DNA of 64,000 bases from positions 124,001 through 188,000 of the forward strand of contig UBXV01000006.1 in assembly GCA_900469625.1 (NCBI GenBank), in the 5' to 3' direction. The position numbers and the translations under genes are program-made. The DNA is from Hyphomicrobiales bacterium (GTDB lineage Bacteria > Pseudomonadota > Alphaproteobacteria > Rhizobiales > Rhizobiaceae). The stretch's first letter is position 1, and every line of letters starts with the position of its first letter. The notes below the pieces were generated by a model that made no database searches, had not been told where the DNA came from, and was given only the letters and a program-made list of their open reading frames with translations. Positions 29,171 through 38,285 of the stretch are shown here, piece after piece.

Positions 29171-30631
29171 TCAGCTGCCGATCTGGCTGCCGACGAAGTC
29201 CTTGACGATGCGCACGATGCCGCGACCCAGGAGATCGTCGAGCGCTGCGATGAACTGGTCGACATGCGCGCGCTCGCAGATCAGCGGCGGTTCCAGCCGG
29301 ATGACGTTGCGATTGTACTCGGTGAAGGCGACAAGCACGTCGTAATCACGCAGAAGAAGCGCGCCGATGAAGCCGGAAAGCGACCCCTTCAGCTTGTCGT
29401 CGAGCACGGACACAACAGGGCGCAGCACCATCGGCAAGGTCTGGCTGAAATCCTGGAACTCCAGGCCGACCATCAGTCCCTTGCCGCGCACGTCCTTGAT
29501 GATCTTCGGATACTTCTCCTTCAACGCCTGCAGGCGCTCGAACAGATAATCGCCGCTGTCTGCGGCGCGATCGATCAGTTGCTCGTCGTAGAGCACGTTG
29601 ATGCCCTCGATCGCGGTGATGCAGGCTTCGCCCATGCCGCCGAAGGTTGCCATGGCGTGGATCATCGCCGTCTTCGAGGTGCCATAGGCCTTCATGTAGA
29701 CTTCGCGCCGGGCAATCATCGCGCCGACCGCCGCCTTGCCGGCACCGAGCGACTTGGCAAGCGCGGTTACGTCGGGCACCACACCATAGTGTTCGAAGGC
29801 GTAGAAGCGACCCGAACGGCCATAGCCGCATTGCACTTCGTCAGCGACCCACAGCACGCCGTAGCGATCGCACAATGCGCGCAGTTGCTGCCAGTACTCA
29901 GCCGGCGCCTGGATGATGCCGCCGCCGCCCTGGATCGTCTCCAGCACGATGACGCCGATCTCCGGATCGGACCTGAACGCATCCTCGACAGCCTGGATAT
30001 CGGCGAAGGGAACGCGGACCGTGTTGTCGGTGAGCTTGAAATCGGCGCGATAGAGCTGGCCGTCGGTAATGGCGAGCACGCCCTTAGTCTTGCCGTGGAA
30101 GGAGTTTTCCGCATAGACGACCTTCGGCCGCTTCGGGCCGGCGGCGCGCTCCGCTAGCTTGATCGCCGCCTCCATTGCCTCGGAACCGGACGAACCGAGG
30201 AAGACCATGTCGAGGTCTCCCGGCGAGCATGCGGCGATGTTCTTGGCGAGCGCCGCTGCATATTGCGACATGAATGCGATCGCGATTTCGTGGCGCTTCT
30301 CGTCCTGGAACTTCCGCCGCGCTTCGAGAATGCGCGGGTGATTGTGCCCGAAGGCCAGCGAGCCGAAGCCGCCGAAGAAATCGAGGATCTTGCGGCCGTT
30401 CTGATCGGTGTAGAACATGCCCTCGGCGCTTTCGATCTTCACCTTGTGAAAACCGAGCAGCTTCATGAAGTGCAACTGGCCGGGATTGAGATGATCCTTG
30501 AAGGCCGTGGTGATGTCGCCGATCGACATGGCCTTCGCCTGCTCGACGCTGATCAGGTTCGGCCTCGGAACGCCGCCGTCGAGAGACGGGGCCGGCACGG
30601 CGGTACGGTTCGGTTTATCCAGCATGGTCAT
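29171..30631 (-). CDS. Class III (GABA-type) PLP aminotransferase
   Basis: A 486-residue fold-type I aminotransferase. FGGFGSLAFGHNHPRI lies near residue 86, GSSGSEAMEAAIKLA (phosphate-binding) near 146, WVADEVQCGYGRSG with the cofactor Asp264 near 261, and the PLP Lys293 in ALAKSLGAGKAAVGA. Class III enzymes transfer amino groups to aldehydes or ketones from omega-amines or amino acids. It is the last gene of the operon, 7 bp after the SDR. ATG 30625 is an alternative start with better spacing to GGGGAAA. Substrate unknown; amination of a keto-pentose is only a hypothesis. Confidence 0.88.
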   Translation of the reverse strand: MTMLDKPNRTAVPAPSLDGGVPRPNLISVEQAKAMSIGDITTAFKDHLNPGQLHFMKLLGFHKVKIESAEGMFYTDQNGRKILDFFGGFGSLAFGHNHPRILEARRKFQDEKRHEIAIAFMSQYAAALAKNIAACSPGDLDMVFLGSSGSEAMEAAIKLAERAAGPKRPKVVYAENSFHGKTKGVLAITDGQLYRADFKLTDNTVRVPFADIQAVEDAFRSDPEIGVIVLETIQGGGGIIQAPAEYWQQLRALCDRYGVLWVADEVQCGYGRSGRFYAFEHYGVVPDVTALAKSLGAGKAAVGAMIARREVYMKAYGTSKTAMIHAMATFGGMGEACITAIEGINVLYDEQLIDRAADSGDYLFERLQALKEKYPKIIKDVRGKGLMVGLEFQDFSQTLPMVLRPVVSVLDDKLKGSLSGFIGALLLRDYDVLVAFTEYNRNVIRLEPPLICERAHVDQFIAALDDLLGRGIVRIVKDFVGSQIGS

Positions 30632-30638
30632 TTTCCCC

Positions 30639-31649
30639 TCATTCGGCCGGGATGGCGGCAGCGTCTTGAACGGCCGCGCCGCTCTTCTTGGCCCGATATT
30701 CGTTATAGGCGGCGATCAGCATGTCACCGTCGTTGAACTCCGGCCGCCAACCGAGCTCGCGTTTCAGCTTGCCCGTTTCACGAACGCACAGTTCGTCGGC
30801 GATCAGATACTGCTCCGGATCCATGATCGGCTTGTTGATCAGATCGAACAGCGCCAGCGTCTGCTTCACCGCAAAGCCCGGTGTCGGCAGCAGGATGGAT
30901 TTCGATCCGGCATGCTTTATGAGATTGCCGAGAAGCTCACGCACCGATGGCGGGCTGTCCGAGCCCAGATTATAGGCTTCGTTCGGCACGCCGCCCTTCC
31001 AGGCAAGCCGTGCGGCTTCGGCGCAATCGAACACCGAGATGAACTGGTAGGGCACCTTGCCCGAACCGATCATCGGAACCGGCAGGTTCAGGTCGATCAG
31101 CTTGAACAGTTTCTCCAGAATACCGAGACGGCCGGGGCCGATGATCAGTCGCGGACGGAAGATCGATATGTTCAGCCCCTCCTTGCGCCATTGCGCCGCG
31201 AGCTGCTCGGTCGCCCACTTCGATTTCCCGTATTCGCCGAGCGGCTTTGCCGGGTGGTCTTCCGTCTGCGGCGACTGCACCGTGTGGCCGTAGATCATGT
31301 CGGTGGTGAACTGGACGAGGCGCGAGGCGTTCGCCACCCCCATCGCCTTCATGATGTTCTCGGCACCGTAATAATTGACCGGCCAGAAGAAGTCCCACCG
31401 CTTCGAGCGGATCTGCAACGGCGACAGCATCTTGGCCGCCATGTTGTAGACCATGTCGTCCGGGCCGATCCCGACCTTCAGGACGTCGCCCATTTGCGTC
31501 ACGTCGCAATGGACGAAGCGGGCGCGGCCGTAGTGTGGCAGGTCGGACTTGACGATATCGGCGATGACGACGTCCTCGCCGTCCTGAACGAGGCGTTGCG
31601 CCAGATGCCGGCCGACGAAACCGTCGCCGCCGAAAATGATATGTCTCAT
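30639..31649 (-). CDS. Extended SDR family NAD-dependent epimerase/reductase
   Basis: A 336-residue extended short-chain dehydrogenase. The dinucleotide site is GGDGFVGRHLAQRL at residue 7, the catalytic Tyr and Lys are in EYGKSKWATEQ near 150, and FRPRLIIGPGR and VFDCAEAARLAWKG follow. Extended SDRs mostly act on nucleotide sugars. In mycobacteria the step after DprE1 uses DprE2, a classical SDR of about 250 residues, so this would be a non-orthologous stand-in. It overlaps the SMR-like gene by ATGA. Confidence 0.88.
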   Translation of the reverse strand: MRHIIFGGDGFVGRHLAQRLVQDGEDVVIADIVKSDLPHYGRARFVHCDVTQMGDVLKVGIGPDDMVYNMAAKMLSPLQIRSKRWDFFWPVNYYGAENIMKAMGVANASRLVQFTTDMIYGHTVQSPQTEDHPAKPLGEYGKSKWATEQLAAQWRKEGLNISIFRPRLIIGPGRLGILEKLFKLIDLNLPVPMIGSGKVPYQFISVFDCAEAARLAWKGGVPNEAYNLGSDSPPSVRELLGNLIKHAGSKSILLPTPGFAVKQTLALFDLINKPIMDPEQYLIADELCVRETGKLKRELGWRPEFNDGDMLIAAYNEYRAKKSGAAVQDAAAIPAE

Positions 31650-32086
31650 GACTTGCTCCCGAAATCTGCTGTTCTTGCACCAGCCGCTTCGGCCGGCTTT
31701 TCGTCGCTATGGGATGACATGCCCGACTGGGCGATCAGAACCGTTCCGACGCAAATGAGCGCGATGCCGGCGATGCGCCAGGCATTGAGGTCCTCGCGAA
31801 AGACGAAGTAGGCGAAAACCGCCACCGCCACATAAGCCAGGCTCAGGAACGGATAGGCGAAGGAAAGCTCCACCTTCGACAGCACGTACAAATGTGATGC
31901 CATGGAGATGACGAAGGTCACGAGACCGGCGAAAACCCATGGATTAAAAACGATCTGGAACAGGCGGACGATCGCCGTCTCTGCCGTCATCGAGATCGGC
32001 CCGAGCGACATCATGCCCTGCTTCAGCATCAACTGCGCCGCAGCATTGGTGGCCACGGTGAAGAGAATGAATGGAATATATTTCAT
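31646..32086 (-). CDS. SMR/EamA-like small membrane transporter (ArnE/F type)
   Basis: A 146-residue protein with four membrane helices (about 3-20, 44-66, 72-93 and 98-118), a short loop pattern AAAQLMLKQGM and a soluble 25-residue tail. This is the layout of small multidrug resistance proteins and of ArnE/ArnF, which flip undecaprenyl-phosphate aminoarabinose. In this operon a lipid-linked sugar flippase is the natural reading; in mycobacteria a GtrA-type protein was proposed for that job. It overlaps the SDR gene by ATGA. Confidence 0.8.
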   Translation of the reverse strand: MKYIPFILFTVATNAAAQLMLKQGMMSLGPISMTAETAIVRLFQIVFNPWVFAGLVTFVISMASHLYVLSKVELSFAYPFLSLAYVAVAVFAYFVFREDLNAWRIAGIALICVGTVLIAQSGMSSHSDEKPAEAAGARTADFGSKS

Positions 32087-32179
32087 AGTTTTACTCCCAG
32101 TCCCGGGAAATGAACTACACGCAAGAGACGCATATTCCGTGAAGTTCGCGCATTTAATTTAATAAAATTGTCTGCATTC

Positions 32180-33502
32180 TCATTTTGGCAAAGCCAGCGC
32201 CGTGCGGCGCCAGAAGTTCGACGTCAGCGCCGGATCGCGCAGCGCCTCAAGCGAACGCCAGGAAGGGAAAGACTTTTCAAAGACTTGTGGGCTCATGCGC
32301 GCATCCTTGTAAGGATTGATCGCGCCACCTGCCTCGATAACGATCGCATCGAGACGGTCCAGGAGCTTTACTGTCCGTTCACCTTGATTGGCGAAGTCCA
32401 GCGTCAAAGTAAAACCGGGCCTCGGGAACGACAGGATGCCGCGCGAGGCGACGTCGCCGAAGCGCTTCAGAACGGTCAGGAACGATGCATGTCCAGCGCG
32501 CCACGCCGTCTCCATCAGCGTGGCGGTGATCTCCCGCGCATTCTCGGCCGGGTAGACGCTCTGATGCTGAAAGAGCCCTTTAGGACCATACAGCCGGTTC
32601 CACGCGCCGATGGCGTCGAGCGGATAGAAATAGGAGGTCCACGGCACCGTCGCGACAGTCTCGCCCGCCTTCTGCCTGCGGTAATAATACTCGTTGAAGG
32701 CCTTGAGTGTTGCGAAATTGAGGAGATTGAATGGCGGCGAAAAAGGCACCGTGAGCTTCATGCCCTTGGGCATATCGGGAAATTCACACGAACCGTCCGC
32801 ATGGTCGCCGGCAAGCAAGATCCCGCGGCCCATGCGCCGTCCCGTGGCCAACTGGTCGATCCAGGCGACGGAATATTCGTGTTCCTCGTCGATGCGATCG
32901 ACCAGACCGAAATATTCCTCGAGATTGTCGAAGCGGATGGCGTGCTGCTGCACATGCGGCGACGGGACCTTCGTCAGGCGAAGGCTGACACTCAGGATCA
33001 GACCGGTCAGTCCCATGCCGCCGATCGTCGCGGCAAAGAGCTCAGCGTTTTCCTGCGGCGTACAGGTCAGGCGTTCGCCATTGGACCGCAAGAGCGTGAA
33101 GCCGGTGACATGATTGCCGAACGTGCCGCGGGCGTGGTGGTTCTTGCCGTGCACATCGTTGGCAAGCGCGCCACCCACGGTAACGAAGGCCGTGCCGGGC
33201 GTCACCGGCAGAAAGAAGCGGTGCGGAATGGCGCGCGCGAGAGCGTCGCTGAGCGTCACGCCCGCCTCGCAGGTCATCAATCCGGTGCCGGGATCAAAGG
33301 CGAGGATCCGTCCATGCCGACGGTTGTCGATCAGCATGCCCTGGTCGTTGTGGCAACTGTCGCCATAGCTGCGGCCGTTGCCAAACGGCAGAAAGGCTCC
33401 GGGGTCGATCGCGCCGATGCGATCTTCGTAGTCGTCGGGTGAAATGCCCTGCCTTGGCCGCTGGTCGAGACGGCCCCAGCTTTGGTAGTCTTGCATGTTC
33501 AT
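32180..33502 (-). CDS. DprE1-type decaprenylphosphoryl-ribose 2'-oxidase
   Basis: A 440-residue FAD oxidase. GRSYGDSC (43-50) and VHGKNHHARGTFGNH (117-131) match the FAD-binding hallmarks of mycobacterial DprE1 as I recall them, including the His of HGKNHH. FQHQSVYP (311-318) keeps the two Gln, and K399 in YKDAR matches the active-site Lys. The residue aligned with Cys387 of M. tuberculosis is Thr367 (TLTLDF). It should oxidize C2' of a polyprenyl-phosphoryl ribose. ATG 33502 overlaps the upstream stop as ATGA. Confidence 0.9.
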   Translation of the reverse strand: MNMQDYQSWGRLDQRPRQGISPDDYEDRIGAIDPGAFLPFGNGRSYGDSCHNDQGMLIDNRRHGRILAFDPGTGLMTCEAGVTLSDALARAIPHRFFLPVTPGTAFVTVGGALANDVHGKNHHARGTFGNHVTGFTLLRSNGERLTCTPQENAELFAATIGGMGLTGLILSVSLRLTKVPSPHVQQHAIRFDNLEEYFGLVDRIDEEHEYSVAWIDQLATGRRMGRGILLAGDHADGSCEFPDMPKGMKLTVPFSPPFNLLNFATLKAFNEYYYRRQKAGETVATVPWTSYFYPLDAIGAWNRLYGPKGLFQHQSVYPAENAREITATLMETAWRAGHASFLTVLKRFGDVASRGILSFPRPGFTLTLDFANQGERTVKLLDRLDAIVIEAGGAINPYKDARMSPQVFEKSFPSWRSLEALRDPALTSNFWRRTALALPK

Positions 33503-34941
33503 TGCGGCCCTACCGCTCCGATGAGGATAAGCAATGCCCCGACCAGCATCGTCAACTGGCTGCGCCAATCGCGCATGATGAAGACGACGGGATCTTCATG
33601 CAACATGCCACGGCGGGCCAGCATCCAGATGCGCAGCAACATGTAGAGCACCAGCGGGCAAAGCGGCCACAATGCCCAGGGGGTCGTATACATCTCCTGA
33701 AGCTCCTTGCTGTGCACGTAGAGCGCAAGCACCAGAGCCGAGGTGAAGGCGGAGGCGACGCCTGCCTGCCCGACCATTTCGAAATCGACCGCGAGATAGC
33801 CACGACCGGGAACGGCGCCACCGTCCTTGTCCTCGAATTCGTGCAATTCGACGTAGCGCTTCACCAGCGCAAGGCTCAGGAAGAAGAAGATTGCGAATGA
33901 CACCAGCCAGAAGGAAAGCTCGGTGCCCGTTGCGGCCGCACCGGCGACGATGCGTGTCGTGTAAAGGCCGGCGAGCGTGAACACATCGACCAGAAGCTTG
34001 CGCTTGAGCACAAACGTGTAGGCCGTCGTGGCGCAGGCATAAAAGGCGAGCACGCCGGCGAAATGCAACGGCAGCATGGTCGTCAGCGAGACCGAGGCGA
34101 GGATCAGGCAGATGACGAGGATCAACGCCGTCGGCACCGACATCTGACCGCTCGCGAGCGGACGGTTGCGCTTCTTGGCGTGGCGCCGGTCGTTGGCGAG
34201 ATCGGAGAGATCGTTGATGACGTAAACGGCGGAAGCAAGAAAACTGAAGGCGAAAAACGCCACGATGACGTTGACCAGCGCATCCAGATGCAGGACTTCG
34301 TGGTTGAGGATCATCGGCACGCCGATCAGCACGTTCTTGGCCCACTGGTGGACGCGGATCGACTTCAGGGCGGCCAGCGCGCTTACCTTGCCGGTATCGA
34401 GCTTCTCGGCATCGTGATTGCGGCGCCATTTTTCCGCCGCCGCATCAGGCGCCACGACGATCGCCCGGCGCGACACCTCGAATACCGCAATGTCATCACC
34501 GCTGTTGCCCATATAGTCGAACCGGCCTTTGCCGAACCGTTGAACCAGGGCGTCACGCTTGCGGTCGCTTGTGAGGTTCAGCACATCGGACGAATGCATG
34601 ACCGACGAAAAAAGCCCGACATGGGCTGCAACGTCCATCGCGACGGTGGACGCAGCGCCGGTGACGAGCACGATATCGCGGCCGCTTGCCTTTTCCGTTG
34701 CCAACCGGTCCAGCACGGTCTGACGGTACGGCCAGTCTTCGGCCCTTCGCCCGGATCGTGCTGCAACTTCCTGCTTCAGGCGCGCCTTGCCCTGAAACAG
34801 CCATATCAGCATCGGGAAGACCATCAACGGATTGCGCAAGAGGACGATTGCAGCGCCTTCCCAAAGTGTATCGGCCGCCAGCAACGTGCCATCCAGGTCG
34901 ACACACAACGGAATTTGCCGTGTTTCGATGTGCGCATTCAT
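33499..34941 (-). CDS. HAD phosphatase-UbiA fusion, DPPR synthase type
   Basis: A 480-residue two-domain protein. Residues 1-180 are a HAD domain with DLDGT (15-19) and GNSGDD (145-150). Residues 190-480 are a UbiA membrane prenyltransferase with about nine helices; NDLSDLANDRRHAKKRNRP (243-261) and KRYVELHEFE (361-370) closely follow the mycobacterial decaprenylphosphoryl-5-phosphoribose synthase (Rv3806c) pattern. The fusion would join polyprenyl phosphate to phosphoribosyl pyrophosphate and remove the 5-phosphate. First gene of the operon, with a hairpin over its ribosome site. Confidence 0.9.
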   Translation of the reverse strand: MNAHIETRQIPLCVDLDGTLLAADTLWEGAAIVLLRNPLMVFPMLIWLFQGKARLKQEVAARSGRRAEDWPYRQTVLDRLATEKASGRDIVLVTGAASTVAMDVAAHVGLFSSVMHSSDVLNLTSDRKRDALVQRFGKGRFDYMGNSGDDIAVFEVSRRAIVVAPDAAAEKWRRNHDAEKLDTGKVSALAALKSIRVHQWAKNVLIGVPMILNHEVLHLDALVNVIVAFFAFSFLASAVYVINDLSDLANDRRHAKKRNRPLASGQMSVPTALILVICLILASVSLTTMLPLHFAGVLAFYACATTAYTFVLKRKLLVDVFTLAGLYTTRIVAGAAATGTELSFWLVSFAIFFFLSLALVKRYVELHEFEDKDGGAVPGRGYLAVDFEMVGQAGVASAFTSALVLALYVHSKELQEMYTTPWALWPLCPLVLYMLLRIWMLARRGMLHEDPVVFIMRDWRSQLTMLVGALLILIGAVGPQ

Positions 34942-34948
34942 GAAAAAT

Positions 34949-34974
34949 ACCCCAGCCCTATTTGTTGGGGATAG
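34949..34974 (-). promoter_or_regulatory. Leader hairpin at the start of the UbiA-DprE1 operon
   Basis: CCCCA (34952-34956) and TGGGG (34968-34972) can pair across an 11-base loop. On the minus strand the GGGG that would act as ribosome site lies in the stem, followed by TATTTTTC and the ATG at 34941. It could modulate initiation. The short stem makes this tentative. Confidence 0.35.
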
Positions 34975-35064
34975 TCGCGCCGATCACTTTCAAAGGTGGA
35001 AACGAGGCGTGCGATTACACCCGGAAATTGCTGGTCTGGTTAACAAATGCCAAGCGAATGCGCG

Positions 35065-35997
35065 TTATCGGCTGCCGATCCAGTTCAAGGCGTCGCGCCA
35101 ATCCGTCATGCGGACCGGCGTTCCATGCGATCCGGTCTCAAAGAGCACGAAGCGGGCCGGATAGCCCTGCCTCTTCAAGGATCTGTAGAGCGTCTCCTGG
35201 CTTGTGGCGGGATAGACGCTGTCCCGACTGCCGTGGCTGAAGAACATCGGCAGCCTGGCGGCAAATGCCGCGCTCTTCGCAAAATCGGGATCGCTGGCAC
35301 CGCCCATGATCATCATGCCGCTCAGAGAAGCGACGGCGTCTGCGTCACGGGAAACGCCCCAGCAGATAAAGCTGCCCATCGAAGCGCAGGCCAGCACCAC
35401 CGGCCGGCCGCCAGAGCGCTCCGCCGCAAGCTTGACGAGCCCGGCGACATCGGCGGCACCCGCCTTATCGAACGTCCGCACACTCGGCGCGTAATAGACG
35501 CCACCATTGGCAACCGCGAGGTTCTTCAGGCGATTGAAGTTGCCGCCGAAGGAAAAATCGTTGGCGCCGAGCCGCCTGTCTCCACCTCGGCCATGGATGA
35601 AAATCACGCTGAACGCCGCGCCTTGCTCCTGCCCGACACGGGTCACCTCGAGCGGACGCCCGCCAAGGTCGAGCGTCTCGTTGGCTTGCTCGCCCTTGAC
35701 GCCGAGCGACACGAAGGCACGCTTGACCCGTCGCTCCGGAATTTCGTCCCGCTCGTTGATATCCCGCAGTTCCTGATAATCGACGACGCGGTGGTCACCG
35801 CCATCGCTTTCCTCCAGCACCTTGCCATAGGAAAACAGGTCGTCCTTGTAGGGCTTCAGTTGCTGCGCCTCAGCGCTTGTGATCCCGCCTGCGAGGGCGC
35901 CGACGGCCAGGATTGCGGCGACAAGCCGGCGAAAGCAGAAATGAGCTGTGGACACGGACAACGAAGGGCTCCCTGGTTCGGCGCAAAGCCTTGCCAT
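35065..35997 (-). CDS. Secreted alpha/beta hydrolase
   Basis: A 310-residue serine hydrolase with a signal peptide (hydrophobic LVAAILAVGALAGGI, cleavage near AEA). The fold shows the oxyanion strand VIFIHGRGGDRRLG, the nucleophile elbow ACASMGSF (Ser near 190), a likely acid around SHGSRDSVYP and the catalytic His in TGSHGTP. Related to phospholipase/carboxylesterase-type or depolymerase-like enzymes. The start is uncertain: ATG 35997 has no strong ribosome site and a GTG nearer the hydrophobic core is possible. It lies 124 bp upstream of the UbiA operon on the same strand. Confidence 0.75.
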   Translation of the reverse strand: MARLCAEPGSPSLSVSTAHFCFRRLVAAILAVGALAGGITSAEAQQLKPYKDDLFSYGKVLEESDGGDHRVVDYQELRDINERDEIPERRVKRAFVSLGVKGEQANETLDLGGRPLEVTRVGQEQGAAFSVIFIHGRGGDRRLGANDFSFGGNFNRLKNLAVANGGVYYAPSVRTFDKAGAADVAGLVKLAAERSGGRPVVLACASMGSFICWGVSRDADAVASLSGMMIMGGASDPDFAKSAAFAARLPMFFSHGSRDSVYPATSQETLYRSLKRQGYPARFVLFETGSHGTPVRMTDWRDALNWIGSR

Positions 35998-36208
35998 CGG
36001 CCCCGTGCCAAAGCAACAGTTGACGACGGACGCCAGCGCCGAGGCTTTGATTTCTCGGCATTCGGCACCCAATATTCTCGTTTTGTTCGCATAATCGCCG
36101 AGAGTCTGGCACAATTCGAGTGATTCGAATGGCGGGGGATGGCGACAAGACCGAGGTCTTGCTATGGCCATGAAAACGACCGCACGACAGGAATGATCTA
36201 AACGCCCC

Positions 36209-38272
36209 ATGGACGACAGCAACGACCTCTTCTCCGCAATGCCCGAACAACCGAAGCCCGTGGCTCCAGCCGCTGCGCCTGTGCAGCGCCCCGCTGCGGC
36301 TCCGCGTGAAGAACCGCGCCCGGCCCCCAAGGGCAGCGACAGTGGCGATTACGACGCGTCGGCGATCGAGGTGCTGGAGGGGCTGGAGCCTGTTCGACGT
36401 CGCCCGGGCATGTATATCGGCGGCACCGACGAAAAGGCGCTGCACCATCTCTTTGCCGAAGTCATCGACAACTCGATGGACGAAGCGGTGGCCGGGCACG
36501 CCAACTTCATCGAGGTCAATCTCGACGCCGACGGTTATCTGACGGTCACCGACAACGGCCGCGGCATTCCTGTCGAGAACCACCCGAAGTTTCCCGGCAA
36601 GTCGACGCTTGAAGTCGTCATGACGATCCTGCACGCCGGCGGCAAGTTCGACGGCAAGGCCTACGAGACCTCAGGCGGTCTGCACGGCGTCGGTGTCTCG
36701 GTTGTCAACGCTTTGTCGGATGACCTCGAGGTCGAGGTTGCCAGAAACCGCAAGCTTTACCGGCAGCGCTTTTCGCGCGGCATCCCGCAGGGCGGTCTCG
36801 AAGAACTGGGCGACGTGCACAACCGGCGTGGAACCCGCGTCCGCTTTCATCCCGATCCGCAGATCTTCGGTCCGCACGCCCGCTTCGAGCCGGCGCGGTT
36901 GTTCCGGATGGCCCGCTCGAAGGCCTATCTGTTCGGCGGCGTCGAAATCCGCTGGTCCTGCGATCCGTCGCTGCTGCAGGAAGGCTCCGAGATCCCCGAT
37001 CGCGCAGTGTTCCACTTCCCCGGCGGCCTGAAGGATTACCTGGCGGCAACCCTCGGCAAGGAATTTACGGTCACCCGCGAGATCTTTGCCGGCAAGTCGG
37101 AGAAGTCGAATGGCCACGGCTCGCTCGAATGGGCGGTCACCTGGTACGGGGGCGACCAACAGGTCCACTCCTATTGCAATACCATTCCGACACCCGAAGG
37201 CGGGACGCATGAAGCTGGCTTCCGCATCGCCCTCACCAAGGGGCTGAAGAATTATGCGGAGCTGACGCAGAACAAGCGCGCTGCCATCATCACCACCGAT
37301 GACGTGATGATTTCGGCCGCGGGCATGCTTTCCGTCTTTATCCGCGAACCGGAATTCGTCGGCCAGACGAAGGACAAGCTGGCGACGGTCGAGGCCCAGC
37401 GCATCGTTGAAAACGCCCTGCGCGACCCCTTCGACCACTATCTCGCCGACAACCCGGCCGAGGCTGCAAAGCTGCTCGAATGGGTGATCGAGCGCGCCGA
37501 CGAGCGCGTCCGCCGCCGCAAGGAAAAGGAAGTCAACCGCAAGACCGCCGTTCGCAAGCTGCGCCTGCCCGGCAAGCTTGCCGATTGCTCCCAGAACACC
37601 GCAGAAGGTGCCGAACTTTTCATCGTCGAAGGGGATTCGGCCGGCGGCTCTGCCAAGCAGGCACGCAACCGCGCCAACCAGGCGATCCTGCCATTGCGCG
37701 GCAAGATCCTCAACGTCGCCAGCGCAGGACGCGAAAAGCTCGGCGCGAACCAGCAGATCACCGACCTCATCCAGGCGCTTGGCTGCGGCACGCGCAGCAA
37801 GTACCGGGAAGAGGACCTGCGCTATGAGCGCATCGTCGTCATGACCGACGCCGACGTCGATGGCGCGCATATCGCCTCGCTGCTGATCACCTTCTTTTAC
37901 CAGGAGATGCCGGAGCTCATCCGCGGCGGCCATCTCTACCTCGCCGTTCCACCGCTCTATCGCCTGAGCCAGGGCTCAAAGACGCTTTATGCCCGCGATG
38001 ACGCGCATCGAGAGGAATTGATGCGCACCGAGTTCAACGGTCGCGGCAAGGTGGAAGTCGGTCGGTTCAAGGGTCTCGGCGAGATGCTGCCGGCGCAGCT
38101 CAAGGAAACGACGATGGATCCGAAGTTCCGCACGCTGCTGAAGGTCGAGATCGACGACGTCGATTTCGAGGGCACCCGCGAAGCCGTCGACAGCCTGATG
38201 GGCACCAAGGCGGATGCGCGCTTCCGCTTCATTCAGGAGCGCGCCGTGTTTGCCGACAACCTCGACATCTGA
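36209..38272 (+). CDS. parE: DNA topoisomerase IV subunit B
   Basis: A 687-residue GHKL ATPase subunit that decatenates daughter chromosomes with ParC. After a Pro/Ala-rich N-terminal 45 residues come VRRRPGMYIGGTD, the ATP-site Asn in EVIDNSMDEAVAGH, DNGRGIPV, and GGLHGVGVSVVNAL. The TOPRIM domain has VEGDSAGGSA near 475 and MTDADVDGAH near 550. Its length, lack of a GyrB-type insert and the QALGCG segment point to ParE and not GyrB. A terminator follows at 38286. Confidence 0.94.
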   Translation: MDDSNDLFSAMPEQPKPVAPAAAPVQRPAAAPREEPRPAPKGSDSGDYDASAIEVLEGLEPVRRRPGMYIGGTDEKALHHLFAEVIDNSMDEAVAGHANFIEVNLDADGYLTVTDNGRGIPVENHPKFPGKSTLEVVMTILHAGGKFDGKAYETSGGLHGVGVSVVNALSDDLEVEVARNRKLYRQRFSRGIPQGGLEELGDVHNRRGTRVRFHPDPQIFGPHARFEPARLFRMARSKAYLFGGVEIRWSCDPSLLQEGSEIPDRAVFHFPGGLKDYLAATLGKEFTVTREIFAGKSEKSNGHGSLEWAVTWYGGDQQVHSYCNTIPTPEGGTHEAGFRIALTKGLKNYAELTQNKRAAIITTDDVMISAAGMLSVFIREPEFVGQTKDKLATVEAQRIVENALRDPFDHYLADNPAEAAKLLEWVIERADERVRRRKEKEVNRKTAVRKLRLPGKLADCSQNTAEGAELFIVEGDSAGGSAKQARNRANQAILPLRGKILNVASAGREKLGANQQITDLIQALGCGTRSKYREEDLRYERIVVMTDADVDGAHIASLLITFFYQEMPELIRGGHLYLAVPPLYRLSQGSKTLYARDDAHREELMRTEFNGRGKVEVGRFKGLGEMLPAQLKETTMDPKFRTLLKVEIDDVDFEGTREAVDSLMGTKADARFRFIQERAVFADNLDI

Positions 38273-38285
38273 TCCACGAACCATC

